From positions 1-9,302 of the forward strand of contig JAISJX010000389.1 of NCBI GenBank assembly GCA_031261145.1: a stretch of 9,302 nucleotides of DNA, in the 5' to 3' direction. The DNA is from Tannerella sp. GTDB taxonomy: Bacteria > Bacteroidota > Bacteroidia > Bacteroidales > Tannerellaceae. The notes beneath the pieces are model-generated. The model made no database searches and was not told the DNA's origin. It saw only the letters and a program-made list of their open reading frames with translations. Below are positions 1 through 6,957 of the stretch, in pieces (position 1 is the first letter of the stretch; every line of letters starts with the position of its first letter). The position numbers were made by a program, and so were the translations under genes.

Positions 1-803
1 TGGTCGCCCGACAGCCAAGTCCAGTTTACCCAGTCGCGAATCATCCATTCGCCATCCGACCATCCCGGTGCACGGTCTTTACACCACAGCATACCGCCGT
101 TCCACCAAATGGTACCGCCGGTGATTTCGCCGATAGCGCCGTTCATGATTTGTTTGTAGGATTCCACATAACTGCGTTGGTGATGGCGTTGCGTACCTGT
201 AACTACACACAGGTTTTTTGCAGCCGCCTGTTTCGCCGTAGCCACAATCGTACGGTAGCCGACCGGATCAACACAGATGGGTTTTTCGAGGAACGCATGT
301 TTGCCCTTTTCGATGGCATACTGGAAGTGAATCGGGCGGAAATTCGGCGGAGTTGCCACGATAACCATGTCCACACCACTGTCAATAACCTGTTTGTAAG
401 CATCTAATCCCGCAAAACGTTTATCGGCGGGGATGTCGATGTTCTTCTCCTTTTTCAACTTGCCGGCCAATTCTTCGATACGGTCGCTGAACGTGTCGCC
501 TAATGCCGTAATGGTAATTCCGTTCGCTGCAGCCAGGAAATTGAAAGCTGCTCCCGAACCACGTCCGCCGCAACCGATAACACCGGCTTTCAGCTCTTTT
601 CCATCGGCTGCAAAGTCCACCAAATCGGGCACATAATAGCTTCCCGGTTCTTTCAGCGGTTTGTTTACATTACTTGGGGCGCTTCCCCCTCCACAAGACG
701 TAAGTACGGTGGCTGCGCCTCCGGTTCCAACTACGCCTGCCGCTCCGACTAATGCGGAACTTTTCAAAAACGATCTTCTACTAATACTGTTTTCTTTCTT
801 CAT
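1..803 (-). CDS. Tat-exported, probable lipoprotein Gfo/Idh/MocA oxidoreductase (3' end beyond window)
   Basis: An open frame of 267 codons starts at the ATG at 803-801 and leaves the window without a stop, so the C-terminal part is missing. The N-terminus has a twin-arginine motif (SRRSFLK, residues 8-14), a small-residue hydrophobic stretch and a lipobox-like LTSC ending at Cys37. This predicts folded export by Tat and lipid anchoring. A Rossmann nucleotide loop follows (GCGGRGSG, 77-84). The family EKP motif is at 173-175, and its lysine normally contacts the nicotinamide and substrate. The rest reaches the start of the tryptophan-rich C-terminal substrate domain. Family members oxidise or reduce sugars or cyclitols with a bound NAD(P). 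Exported members, such as Zymomonas glucose-fructose oxidoreductase, hold their cofactor tightly. Only 28 bases separate it from the upstream cytochrome gene, with no promoter motif between, so co-transcription is likely. The substrate is unknown; a role in sugar 3-oxidation is only inference. Confidence 0.93.
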   Translation of the reverse strand, partial: MKKENSISRRSFLKSSALVGAAGVVGTGGAATVLTSCGGGSAPSNVNKPLKEPGSYYVPDLVDFAADGKELKAGVIGCGGRGSGAAFNFLAAANGITITALGDTFSDRIEELAGKLKKEKNIDIPADKRFAGLDAYKQVIDSGVDMVIVATPPNFRPIHFQYAIEKGKHAFLEKPICVDPVGYRTIVATAKQAAAKNLCVVTGTQRHHQRSYVESYKQIMNGAIGEITGGTIWWNGGMLWCKDRAPGWSDGEWMIRDWVNWTWLSGD

Positions 804-831
804 GATAACTGAGAATTTGAATGAATAAATT

Positions 832-2400
832 TTATCTTATTTTAATTGAATTATCCGGTTCACAGACTATCCGGAAGCCAATGCCCCGGATGTCGGAATA
901 CCACCAAATACTTTTGGGTTGTTGCGGGTCGGTTTTCAACCACGCATCGTGCCGGCTGTAATCACGGGCTGCGGTGCGTACATCAGCCGCATCGGACGTG
1001 TAATTGCCTCCACGCACGACCCATTCGTCGCCTTCGGTAATCAACGGATTGACGGCGTCTTCTCCCAGCTTCTTGTAGGCTTCGGGATCATATTTGTCCG
1101 CGCAATATTCCATTACGTTACCCAGCATGTTCTTTAATCCGAACGGATTCGGTTTTATTTCAAACGGTTCCTGCGTTTTGTTTTTACTGTTTTTCGTATA
1201 AATCACATACGAACTGATACTGTCTGTTTTCGCATCGAAGAACTTGCGCCGGAATCCCTGGTCGGAAAAATCTCTCGGACTTCCGGAGAAGAAATAAGGC
1301 GTTTCCGTTCCTCCGCGGGCGGCATATTCCCATTCCGCTTCGGTCGGCAGGCGGTATTTTTTGCCTGTTTTTTTCGACAGCCACTGGCAGAATGTTTCCG
1401 CAGCATAATGCGTCATCGTGATGGCCGGACGATCGCCGAAGCCCCATCCCTGATCGGGGAAACCAAATGGCGGCGTCGGGCCTGAAATAGCGTCCACATC
1501 CGGACGGCTGTTGTTGGCGTAAACCGTTTCGGGCGGGGTGCGTCCTTCGCTCATCGTGTTACCGTAGAACGCCCAGTATTGTTCCCAGGTCGTTTCCACC
1601 TCAGCCATAAAGAACGCATCGACGGTGACGCTGTGCACTGGCGATTCGTCCGCTTTGTGGAAAGGTTCTTTGTCCGGACTGCCCATCTCGAACATACCGC
1701 CCGGAATGGCTACCATCTTGAGCGATACGGTTGTTCCCGGTATTTGCTCCGTATAGTCGGCAAATTCGGTCACAACGGTCGCTGCATTGAAGACAGGGCC
1801 GGAAACCGCCGTTACGCCTCCGCCGGGAATGCCGGTCATCTTGCCGTGACTGTAGTTCGGATTGTAATGTCCTGCGTCCAAGTGGCAACTGATACATTGC
1901 AGATTCAGTTTCTTTTCATTTTCGTCGTAATATAAATGCGCTGTGATAGCGTCATCCGTTACACCTTCGGGGAAAAGATTCTGATGACATTCCTTGCAGG
2001 ATTCGTTCGGAATATATTTCACCGCATGTTCCAGTTCAGCCCTGGTTTCCCAATTGAAGTCGGCGCTGTCTTTTGTAAAATAACCCCATACATCTTTTAT
2101 ACCTAATTTCGCTTTCATCGCATAATGGCTCACGGTATGGTTTTTGGGCGGTAAATGACAGTCCACGCAGTGAACTTTCACTCCGCTACGGTTGTTGACA
2201 TGTTTTGATAATTTCCAACTGCTGTCTGCATTCGGGTGGACATGACAACTCATACACGAGTCGTCAGTCGAGTAATAGACGGTTACTTGATAGATGGATA
2301 TAAACAGGATTATACCCAATGCAAATCCGGCCCCAAAGAAAGCCTTTCTTCTTTTCTTTGGGGACTGCGGAGAATATGAGCTATATGAGCTACGTGTCAT
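832..2400 (-). CDS. NapC/NrfH-like tetraheme cytochrome c fused to a SUMF1/FGE-like domain
   Basis: The 522-residue protein has a basic N-terminus (KKRRK, 16-19 region) and one membrane helix at about 21-43, giving an inside-to-outside anchor. Four heme c motifs follow: CMSCH 49-53, CVDCH 78-82, CKECH 135-139 and CISCH 169-173. Spacing and surrounding residues resemble NapC/NrfH quinol-oxidising cytochromes, which pass electrons from menaquinol to periplasmic enzymes. After a linker (about 190-225) comes a formylglycine-generating-enzyme-like domain. Its signatures are IPGGMFEMGS 232-241, YRLPTEAEWEYAARGG 349-364, FGLKNMLGNVMEYCAD 420-435, RGGNY 463-467 and GIGFR 506-510. The two copper-binding cysteines of true FGE would align at 469 and 474, which are Ser and Val. 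Sulfatase-activating chemistry is therefore unlikely, and a binding or other SUMF1-type role is more plausible. No nitrite reductase gene adjoins it. The partner is probably the exported oxidoreductase immediately downstream. Domain calls are firm; the function of the fusion is unknown. Confidence 0.95.
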   Translation of the reverse strand: MTRSSYSSYSPQSPKKRRKAFFGAGFALGIILFISIYQVTVYYSTDDSCMSCHVHPNADSSWKLSKHVNNRSGVKVHCVDCHLPPKNHTVSHYAMKAKLGIKDVWGYFTKDSADFNWETRAELEHAVKYIPNESCKECHQNLFPEGVTDDAITAHLYYDENEKKLNLQCISCHLDAGHYNPNYSHGKMTGIPGGGVTAVSGPVFNAATVVTEFADYTEQIPGTTVSLKMVAIPGGMFEMGSPDKEPFHKADESPVHSVTVDAFFMAEVETTWEQYWAFYGNTMSEGRTPPETVYANNSRPDVDAISGPTPPFGFPDQGWGFGDRPAITMTHYAAETFCQWLSKKTGKKYRLPTEAEWEYAARGGTETPYFFSGSPRDFSDQGFRRKFFDAKTDSISSYVIYTKNSKNKTQEPFEIKPNPFGLKNMLGNVMEYCADKYDPEAYKKLGEDAVNPLITEGDEWVVRGGNYTSDAADVRTAARDYSRHDAWLKTDPQQPKSIWWYSDIRGIGFRIVCEPDNSIKIR

Positions 2401-2432
2401 TATATTAAAAGTCAGTTTATTTAAATCGGCAA

Positions 2433-2464
2433 TAAAAGTAGAACATTATTTGTTATAAATCAAA
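2433..2464 (-). promoter_or_regulatory. Candidate Bacteroidota promoter of the cytochrome-SUMF1 gene
   Basis: Read on the minus strand, TTTG (2464-2461) is followed after 20 bases by TACTTTTA (2440-2433). This differs from the TAnnTTTG -7 consensus only in its last base. Transcription would start near 2427, leaving a leader of roughly 27 bases before the ATG at 2400. The motif suggests that the cytochrome gene and the exported oxidoreductase behind it can be transcribed independently of the upstream dehydrogenase. Confidence 0.5.
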
Positions 2465-2540
2465 ACTTCTGCTCAATTTTATGAAAAAAAAGCACAAATT
2501 GCATACCTTTACCACCCAATCAATCTATTTTACACCTAAT

Positions 2541-3707
2541 TCAAGAAATCCACTGTTGCCATTTTTTATCGTTATTCCAACCGGCTTCTACCATTGTTTC
2601 AATGAATTGCATGCCGCGCACGCCATCATAAACGGTCGGGAAGTCCAGCATATCCTTTGTCGGCTCTTCTCCGTTGCGTTTGGCGATAACGGTCAGCGCA
2701 AAGTTCCGGTAGATATTGGCGAATGATTCGATAAATCCTTCCGGGTGTCCGGCAGGGGTGCGTACATCCCATAATGCCGCTTCGCCCAGGTAGGTATTAC
2801 CGCCCACATGGATGACTTCTTCCGGACGATTGCCCCATTTCAGGATAAGCCGGTTCGGGTCCATCTGGTGCCATTCGATGCCGCCTTTTTCGCCATAGAC
2901 GCGGATGTTGATGTTGTTGGCCTCGCCGATGGCAATCTGGGAGGCGGTCAGTACGCCTTTTAATCCGCCGTCGTAGTGCAGGAATGCGGCTCCGTCGTCG
3001 TCCACCGGGCGTCCGGGAGCGAAGGTGCTCAGCTCAGCGCAAAGTTCGGTCACTTTCTGTCCGGTGACGTATTCGCTCAGGTGCCATGCGTGTGTCCCAA
3101 TATCGCCGATACATCCGGCTTTACCGGTCAGTTTCGGGTCGGTGCGCCAACCGGCATTATTTCCGCCCGCCAACTCAATACGCTCTGCCAGCCAGCCTTG
3201 CGGATATTCAACGTACAGGCGGCGCAGCTTGCCCAGTTCGCCGTTGGCAATGCGGGCTTTTATTTCTTTCACTGCGGGATAACCCGTGTAAACATGCGTC
3301 AGCGCCAGTACAAGACCGGTTTCCTCCACTTTCTGCTGTAGGAGTTTGGCTTCTTCCAGCGAGAAGGTCATCGGTTTATCAACTACCACATGGATGCCCC
3401 TGTCCAAGGCCATCATAGCCGGTTCAAAGTGGAAGCGGTTAGGCGTAACGATGGTTACAAAATCCAACCGTTCGCCTTCAGGCAACGTCATTTCATGTTC
3501 AAACATTTCCTGGTACGTGTTATAAATCCTATCTTCAGGCAGATAATAGGATAGTCCCGAACTTTTGGATATTTCCGGGTTTACACTAAAACAACCACAT
3601 ACCAATTCGATGTGATTTTCCATCAAGGCTGCACGGCGATGAATAGCTCCAATAAAAGCGTCACTTCCGCCACCAACCATTCCCATTCTTAATTTTCTAT
3701 TCTTCAT
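2541..3707 (-). CDS. Cytoplasmic Gfo/Idh/MocA family NAD(P)-dependent dehydrogenase
   Basis: This is a complete 388-residue protein with no signal peptide. The N-terminal Rossmann fold carries an atypical nucleotide loop, GMVGGGSDAFIGAIHR (9-24), characteristic of a subgroup of Gfo/Idh/MocA proteins. The DKP motif (110-112) supplies the conserved catalytic-region lysine. GDIGTHAWHL (201-210) supplies the usual Asp and His of the active site in the C-terminal alpha/beta domain. Related subgroup members oxidise or reduce sugars, inositols or glycosides in the cytoplasm, including 3-keto-glycoside metabolism. Which substrate applies here cannot be told. The ATG at 3707 sits about 40 bases behind a very good promoter. 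The next gene lies 140 bp downstream with its own promoter motif, so the two may form a loose regulatory unit rather than a tight operon. A second, exported member of the same superfamily follows the cytochrome gene, which suggests related chemistry on both sides of the membrane. Confidence 0.93.
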   Translation of the reverse strand: MKNRKLRMGMVGGGSDAFIGAIHRRAALMENHIELVCGCFSVNPEISKSSGLSYYLPEDRIYNTYQEMFEHEMTLPEGERLDFVTIVTPNRFHFEPAMMALDRGIHVVVDKPMTFSLEEAKLLQQKVEETGLVLALTHVYTGYPAVKEIKARIANGELGKLRRLYVEYPQGWLAERIELAGGNNAGWRTDPKLTGKAGCIGDIGTHAWHLSEYVTGQKVTELCAELSTFAPGRPVDDDGAAFLHYDGGLKGVLTASQIAIGEANNINIRVYGEKGGIEWHQMDPNRLILKWGNRPEEVIHVGGNTYLGEAALWDVRTPAGHPEGFIESFANIYRNFALTVIAKRNGEEPTKDMLDFPTVYDGVRGMQFIETMVEAGWNNDKKWQQWIS

Positions 3708-3751
3708 GCTTTATAATTTATAATTTAAAATGAATCAGGGTAATTTGACCC

Positions 3752-3782
3752 CAAAAGTAGTTGATATTTTTGAATTGACAAA
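3752..3782 (-). promoter_or_regulatory. Bacteroidota-type promoter of the cytoplasmic Gfo/Idh/MocA gene
   Basis: On the minus strand TTTG (3782-3779) is followed by exactly 19 bases and TACTTTTG (3759-3752). This is a full match to the -33/-7 consensus of the Bacteroidota primary sigma factor. The predicted start is near 3746, giving an A/T-rich leader of about 39 bases before the ATG at 3707. It is the best promoter match in the window. Confidence 0.72.
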
Positions 3783-3833
3783 ACTTCGGGCAATAATTTT
3801 ATAAATTGTCATCTGTATTGTCTTTTATATTCC

Positions 3834-3841
3834 TATCTTTG
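3834..3841 (+). promoter_or_regulatory. Plus-strand -7 motif in the korB downstream gap
   Basis: TATCTTTG matches the Bacteroidota -7 consensus TAnnTTTG on the plus strand, although no protein-coding gene on that strand follows for almost 3.8 kb. The -33 element is poor: TTG triplets occur 13 and 25 bases upstream instead of about 19. If active, it would start an RNA near 3847 that runs into the hairpins at 3847-3951. Confidence 0.3.
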
Positions 3842-3844
3842 TAT

Positions 3845-3935
3845 CCGTTTTAGTTGACAATATATTCTGTAACAAAATCATTGTTCTAAAACAGTAACGG
3901 GAAGCGCTGCGAACGCTTCCCGTTTTGATTTTCCT
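3845..3935 (+). ncRNA. Possible small structured RNA (about 85-90 nt)
   Basis: Downstream of the plus-strand TATCTTTG motif lies a segment that could fold as two stem-loops. GTTTTAG (3847-3853) pairs with CTAAAAC (3886-3892), extended inward by ACAAT (3857-3861) with ATTGT (3880-3884). An 11-bp perfect stem at 3896-3924 follows, and it runs into a T-rich tail (TTTTGATTTT). Promoter motif, hairpin, terminator hairpin and T tail in order are what a small intergenic RNA gene would show. The competing explanation is simply a terminator of the opposite-strand korAB operon. I do not recognise a known RNA family. Confidence 0.25.
3896..3924. terminator. Strong inverted repeat, probable (bidirectional) intrinsic terminator after korAB
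   Basis: A perfect 11-bp GC-rich stem (AACGGGAAGCG / CGCTTCCCGTT) encloses a 7-base loop (3907-3913). On the minus strand it lies 62 bases past the korB stop and is followed by ACTGTTTT. On the plus strand the T tail is better (TTTTGATTTT). It most probably ends korAB transcription and shields the next promoter from read-through. It could also end a plus-strand small RNA. Confidence 0.65.
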
Positions 3936-3951
3936 GCTGTTGACAGGAAAA
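3929..3951. repeat. Second inverted repeat beside the korAB terminator
   Basis: TTTTCCTG (3929-3936) and CAGGAAAA (3944-3951) form a perfect 8-bp stem with a 7-base loop, four bases from the 11-bp terminator stem. A korAB transcript would meet this hairpin first, 34 bases after the stop codon, then the stronger one. Tandem hairpins of this kind often protect mRNA 3' ends or back up termination. The assignment is by position and pairing only. Confidence 0.5.
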
Positions 3952-3985
3952 CAGACATAATACGTATTTTATTCCGGTATCCGGA

Positions 3986-5002
3986 TTATCCCTTGATTTC
4001 CCATATTTCCCGTTGCATCAGTAAATCCTTTAATTTACGGGTGGGTTGCTTAGCCTGAACGTCGCTGATTTGTTGCGCGACAGAAGCGTCATACGCGGGC
4101 ACATCCACATCGCGAATGATTCCCATCGCCACGGGCAGTTCGCCATCCATCATGGCCAACATCGTATGCAGCGTGTTATCCTTCTCACGGGCGTCGTGCA
4201 CTAATATATCATCCAATGTATAACCATCCTGTCCGACGGTTACTGCTTTCAGTTTCAAGCCATCCAGCACAAGCCCTTTCTCCCTGTCAGTCCCGAATAA
4301 CATCTTTTCGCCATGACGCAAAAAAATCGTTTTCTCGGAACGATAGGCTTTGTCCACAATATTTTTATGGATTCCATCGTTGAAAATAACACAGTTGACA
4401 AGCACCTCCACCACAGAAGCGCCTTTATGGCGCGCTGCTGCAACCATAATATCCGTCACATTCTGAAGATCCACATCAATGGCTCGTGCAAAGAACGTAC
4501 CGCGTGCGCCCAAGGTCAGTTCGGCAGGGATAAACGGGTCTTCCACCGTTCCGTAAGGCGAACTTTTCGATACGAAGCCACGGTCGGAGGTCGGGGAATA
4601 TTGTCCTTTCGTCAGTCCGTAGATCTTGTTGTTCATCAACACGATATTCAAATCGACATTGCGCCGCACGACATGGATAAAGTGATTCCCGCCTATCGCG
4701 AGACAATCGCCGTCGCCCGTTATCAACCAGACACTCAGGTCTGGACGGGCAGTCTTCACGCCGGTAGCAATGGCGGCTCCGCGTCCGTGTATCGTATGAA
4801 ACCCGTAGGTATTCATATAATAAGGTAAGCGCGACGAACAGCCGATACCGGAGATAACAGCCATCTGATGCGGGGGAACGCCTATCTGAGCCATCGCTTT
4901 GTGCAGGCAATTGAGGGTGGCGTGGTCGCCGCAACCCGGACACCAGCGAACATATTGGTCGCTTTTATAATCTTGGGGAGTATATTTCAGGTCTGTATTC
5001 AT
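3986..5002 (-). CDS. korB: 2-oxoacid (probably 2-oxoglutarate):ferredoxin oxidoreductase, beta subunit
   Basis: The 338-residue protein is the thiamine diphosphate-binding subunit of a 2-oxoacid:ferredoxin oxidoreductase. The complex converts a 2-oxoacid and CoA to acyl-CoA and CO2, and it can run in reverse to fix CO2. The TPP motif runs from GDGD (96-99) to NN (124-125). Four cysteines match the family [4Fe-4S] ligands: Cys21 and Cys24 in CPGCG, Cys55 in GIGCS, and Cys204 in VNCVIF. The length is normal for the two-subunit KorAB type. Its ATG is four to six bases behind the korA stop, so the genes are co-transcribed and probably translationally linked. In anaerobic Bacteroidales, KorAB usually links the reductive branch of the TCA cycle (succinyl-CoA to 2-oxoglutarate) to ferredoxin. 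The 2-oxoglutarate specificity is taken from family architecture, not from a residue I can read. Confidence 0.95.
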   Translation of the reverse strand: MNTDLKYTPQDYKSDQYVRWCPGCGDHATLNCLHKAMAQIGVPPHQMAVISGIGCSSRLPYYMNTYGFHTIHGRGAAIATGVKTARPDLSVWLITGDGDCLAIGGNHFIHVVRRNVDLNIVLMNNKIYGLTKGQYSPTSDRGFVSKSSPYGTVEDPFIPAELTLGARGTFFARAIDVDLQNVTDIMVAAARHKGASVVEVLVNCVIFNDGIHKNIVDKAYRSEKTIFLRHGEKMLFGTDREKGLVLDGLKLKAVTVGQDGYTLDDILVHDAREKDNTLHTMLAMMDGELPVAMGIIRDVDVPAYDASVAQQISDVQAKQPTRKLKDLLMQREIWEIKG

Positions 5003-5006
5003 TTTT

Positions 5007-6860
5007 TTAAGCCTCCATTATTTTTGTAAATTCTTCAACTAAACGGGACACAATAAACGGTTGCCCTTTGATACGGCAGAATTTGTACGGATTAAACCCA
5101 TCCACCTTACTGCGTAAATAATTAGCAAACTGACCGTTATTCTGCTCGGCAACGACCACTTTCCTGTACTTGCAAAGCGCTTCCGCCGTATTTTTCGGCA
5201 GCGGGCTGATAAAGCGGAAACTGGCTAACGCTACTTTCTTGCCGTTCCGCTGCATGATTTCCATCGCTTCGCACAGATGTCCGTAAGTCCCGCCCCATCC
5301 GACGATTAGCAGGTCGGCATCCTCATCGCCTGTCACTTCCAGTGCAGGAATATCATCGGCTATTTTATCAATTTTCGCCTGCCGGGTGAACACCATTTTC
5401 TGATGGTTGGCCGGTTCGGTGGAAATCGCACTCGAATCATAATCTTTTTCTAATCCGCCGATGCGGTGGGCAAAACCTTCCGTTCCGGGAATAGCCCAAT
5501 AACGCACCAGCGTCTCGCGGTTACGCCGGTAAGGCTTCCACGGAGCGTCGTCCTCGTAATTGGAGACGTAATTCGGATGAATGGCCGGATATTCCTCTAA
5601 ATCAGGGATTCGCCAGGCAGCGGCGCCGTTTGCAATAAAGGCGTCGGTCAATAAAATCACGGGCGTCATGTGCTCAACAGCTATTTTTCCCGCCCAAAAA
5701 GCAGCGTCAAAACAGTCGGTTGGCGTGGAAGCCGCTATCACGACGGCCGGACTTTCTCCATTACGACCGTACAGGGCTTGTAATAAGTCCGTTTGCTCAC
5801 TTTTAGTAGGTAGGCCGGTAGAAGGACCGCCACGCTGTACGTCGATGACAACCAAAGGCAATTCGGCGATGATTGCCAGGCCGATAGCCTCGCTTTTCAA
5901 TGCCAGTCCGGGGCCGGAAGTAGATGTGGCGGCCAAGCATCCGGCAAAACCGGCGCCGATAGCCGTACAAATACCGGCAATCTCGTCCTCGGCCTGTACC
6001 GTTATGACGCCCAAATCTTTGCGCTTAGCCAATTCCTGCAGGATATCCGTAGCCGGCGTAATCGGGTAACTGCCCAGAAAAAGTTTCAATCCCGCCTTTT
6101 CGGCTGCCGCAATCAGCCCGTAAGCCGTTGCGGTATTCCCGTTGATATCCGTATAGTATCCCGGCGTAATATTCGAACTCTCAATCCGGTATGTCGAAAC
6201 GGACGCCTGAATGTTATGCCCGTAATTGTAACCGTCGGTCAAGGCTTTAATATTCGCCTGCGCAATCGCCGGTTTCTTGGCAAACTTGTTTTGTAACAGG
6301 TGCATGGCGCTATCCAACGGACGGTCAAAGAGCCAGCAAACCAAACCGAGCGTAAACATGTTTTTACACCGCAATGCCGCCTTGTTGTCCAGGCCAAACC
6401 CGGTCAGTCCGTCGCGCACCATCGTCGAAATCGGCGCGGCTACTATTTGTACACTATTCAATCCTAACTCCTTAAATGGATCATCGGTTGTAAACTGGGC
6501 TTTTTCGAGGTCTTTCTGCCGGAAAGAATCCGTATCAATGATAACGATGGAGTCCGGTTTGAGGTTTTTTACATTTACTTTCAAAGCGGCCGGATTCATC
6601 GCCACTAATACATCTGCCTTATCTCCGGGTGTATGGATTTTTTTGGATCCCAAATGCACCTGGAAACCGGAAATACCGCTGAGTGAGCCTTGAGGCGCAC
6701 GCACTTCGGCCGGATAATCCGGAAACGTAGAAATCTCATTTCCAAAGATGGCGGACAGATTCGAGAAAATGGTGCCGGTCAATTGCATACCATCGCCGCT
6801 GTCGCCCGAAAAACGGATAACTACTTGGTCTAACGTTGTTACTTTTGCTTGTTCTGTCAT
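5007..6860 (-). CDS. korA: 2-oxoacid:ferredoxin oxidoreductase, fused gamma-alpha subunit
   Basis: The 617-residue partner of korB combines two domains. The N-terminal gamma domain (about 10-190) shows IRFSGDSGDGMQLTG near its start. The alpha domain follows, with GSYPITPATDI (about 264-274), EDEIAG (about 291-296) and STGLPTKSEQ (about 347-356), residues that help bind TPP and substrate. A C-terminal pyrimidine-binding and CoA-related domain (about 480-617) ends the chain. There is no ferredoxin-like delta subunit or extra cluster domain, as in the actinobacterial KorAB enzymes. I prefer the ATG at 6860, with an A-rich upstream stretch. An in-frame TTG at 6872 would add only four residues (MIKE) and has no better support. 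The nearest upstream gene, aroK, is 97 bp away with a promoter-like motif between, so korAB probably has its own transcript. Confidence 0.95.
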   Translation of the reverse strand: MTEQAKVTTLDQVVIRFSGDSGDGMQLTGTIFSNLSAIFGNEISTFPDYPAEVRAPQGSLSGISGFQVHLGSKKIHTPGDKADVLVAMNPAALKVNVKNLKPDSIVIIDTDSFRQKDLEKAQFTTDDPFKELGLNSVQIVAAPISTMVRDGLTGFGLDNKAALRCKNMFTLGLVCWLFDRPLDSAMHLLQNKFAKKPAIAQANIKALTDGYNYGHNIQASVSTYRIESSNITPGYYTDINGNTATAYGLIAAAEKAGLKLFLGSYPITPATDILQELAKRKDLGVITVQAEDEIAGICTAIGAGFAGCLAATSTSGPGLALKSEAIGLAIIAELPLVVIDVQRGGPSTGLPTKSEQTDLLQALYGRNGESPAVVIAASTPTDCFDAAFWAGKIAVEHMTPVILLTDAFIANGAAAWRIPDLEEYPAIHPNYVSNYEDDAPWKPYRRNRETLVRYWAIPGTEGFAHRIGGLEKDYDSSAISTEPANHQKMVFTRQAKIDKIADDIPALEVTGDEDADLLIVGWGGTYGHLCEAMEIMQRNGKKVALASFRFISPLPKNTAEALCKYRKVVVAEQNNGQFANYLRSKVDGFNPYKFCRIKGQPFIVSRLVEEFTKIMEA

Positions 6861-6893
6861 TTCTTTTATCAAATTACGTACCTTATATAAATC

Positions 6894-6901
6894 ACAAATT
6901 T
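6894..6901 (-). promoter_or_regulatory. Candidate -7 element of the korAB operon
   Basis: On the minus strand TAAATTTG (6901-6894) matches TAnnTTTG. Its position predicts a start near 6888 and a leader of about 28 bases before the korA ATG. No TTTG is found at the expected -33 distance, so the call rests on the -7 box and position alone. Confidence 0.35.
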
Positions 6902-6957
6902 AGTCATTCTATTTCTAATAATAGCCTGATTTATCATTTTTTTTTACGCCCTGCTAT

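Noticed and set aside
1579..1935. 118-codon plus-strand open frame
   Set aside because: It is antisense to the cytochrome-SUMF1 gene; the pattern follows from that gene's codon use.
2484..2508. Run of eight U on the minus strand after the 2541-3707 gene, a possible terminator
   Set aside because: The only stem ahead of it is GCA/TGC, three base pairs, too weak for an intrinsic terminator call.
2481..2726. 81-codon plus-strand open frame starting in the 2401-2540 gap
   Set aside because: Most of it is antisense to the C-terminus of the Gfo/Idh/MocA gene, and no promoter or domain supports it.
4313..4828. 171-codon plus-strand open frame
   Set aside because: It lies wholly antisense to korB, whose motifs are unmistakable. 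The translation has no recognisable domain.
6861..6872. Earlier TTG start for korA
   Set aside because: It adds only four residues (MIKE) ahead of a normal ATG and has no ribosome-binding or conservation support that I can see.
6917..6939. Seven-bp A/T stem between korA and aroK
   Set aside because: It needs a G-U pair, has no U tract on the minus strand, and is expected by chance in such A/T-rich sequence.
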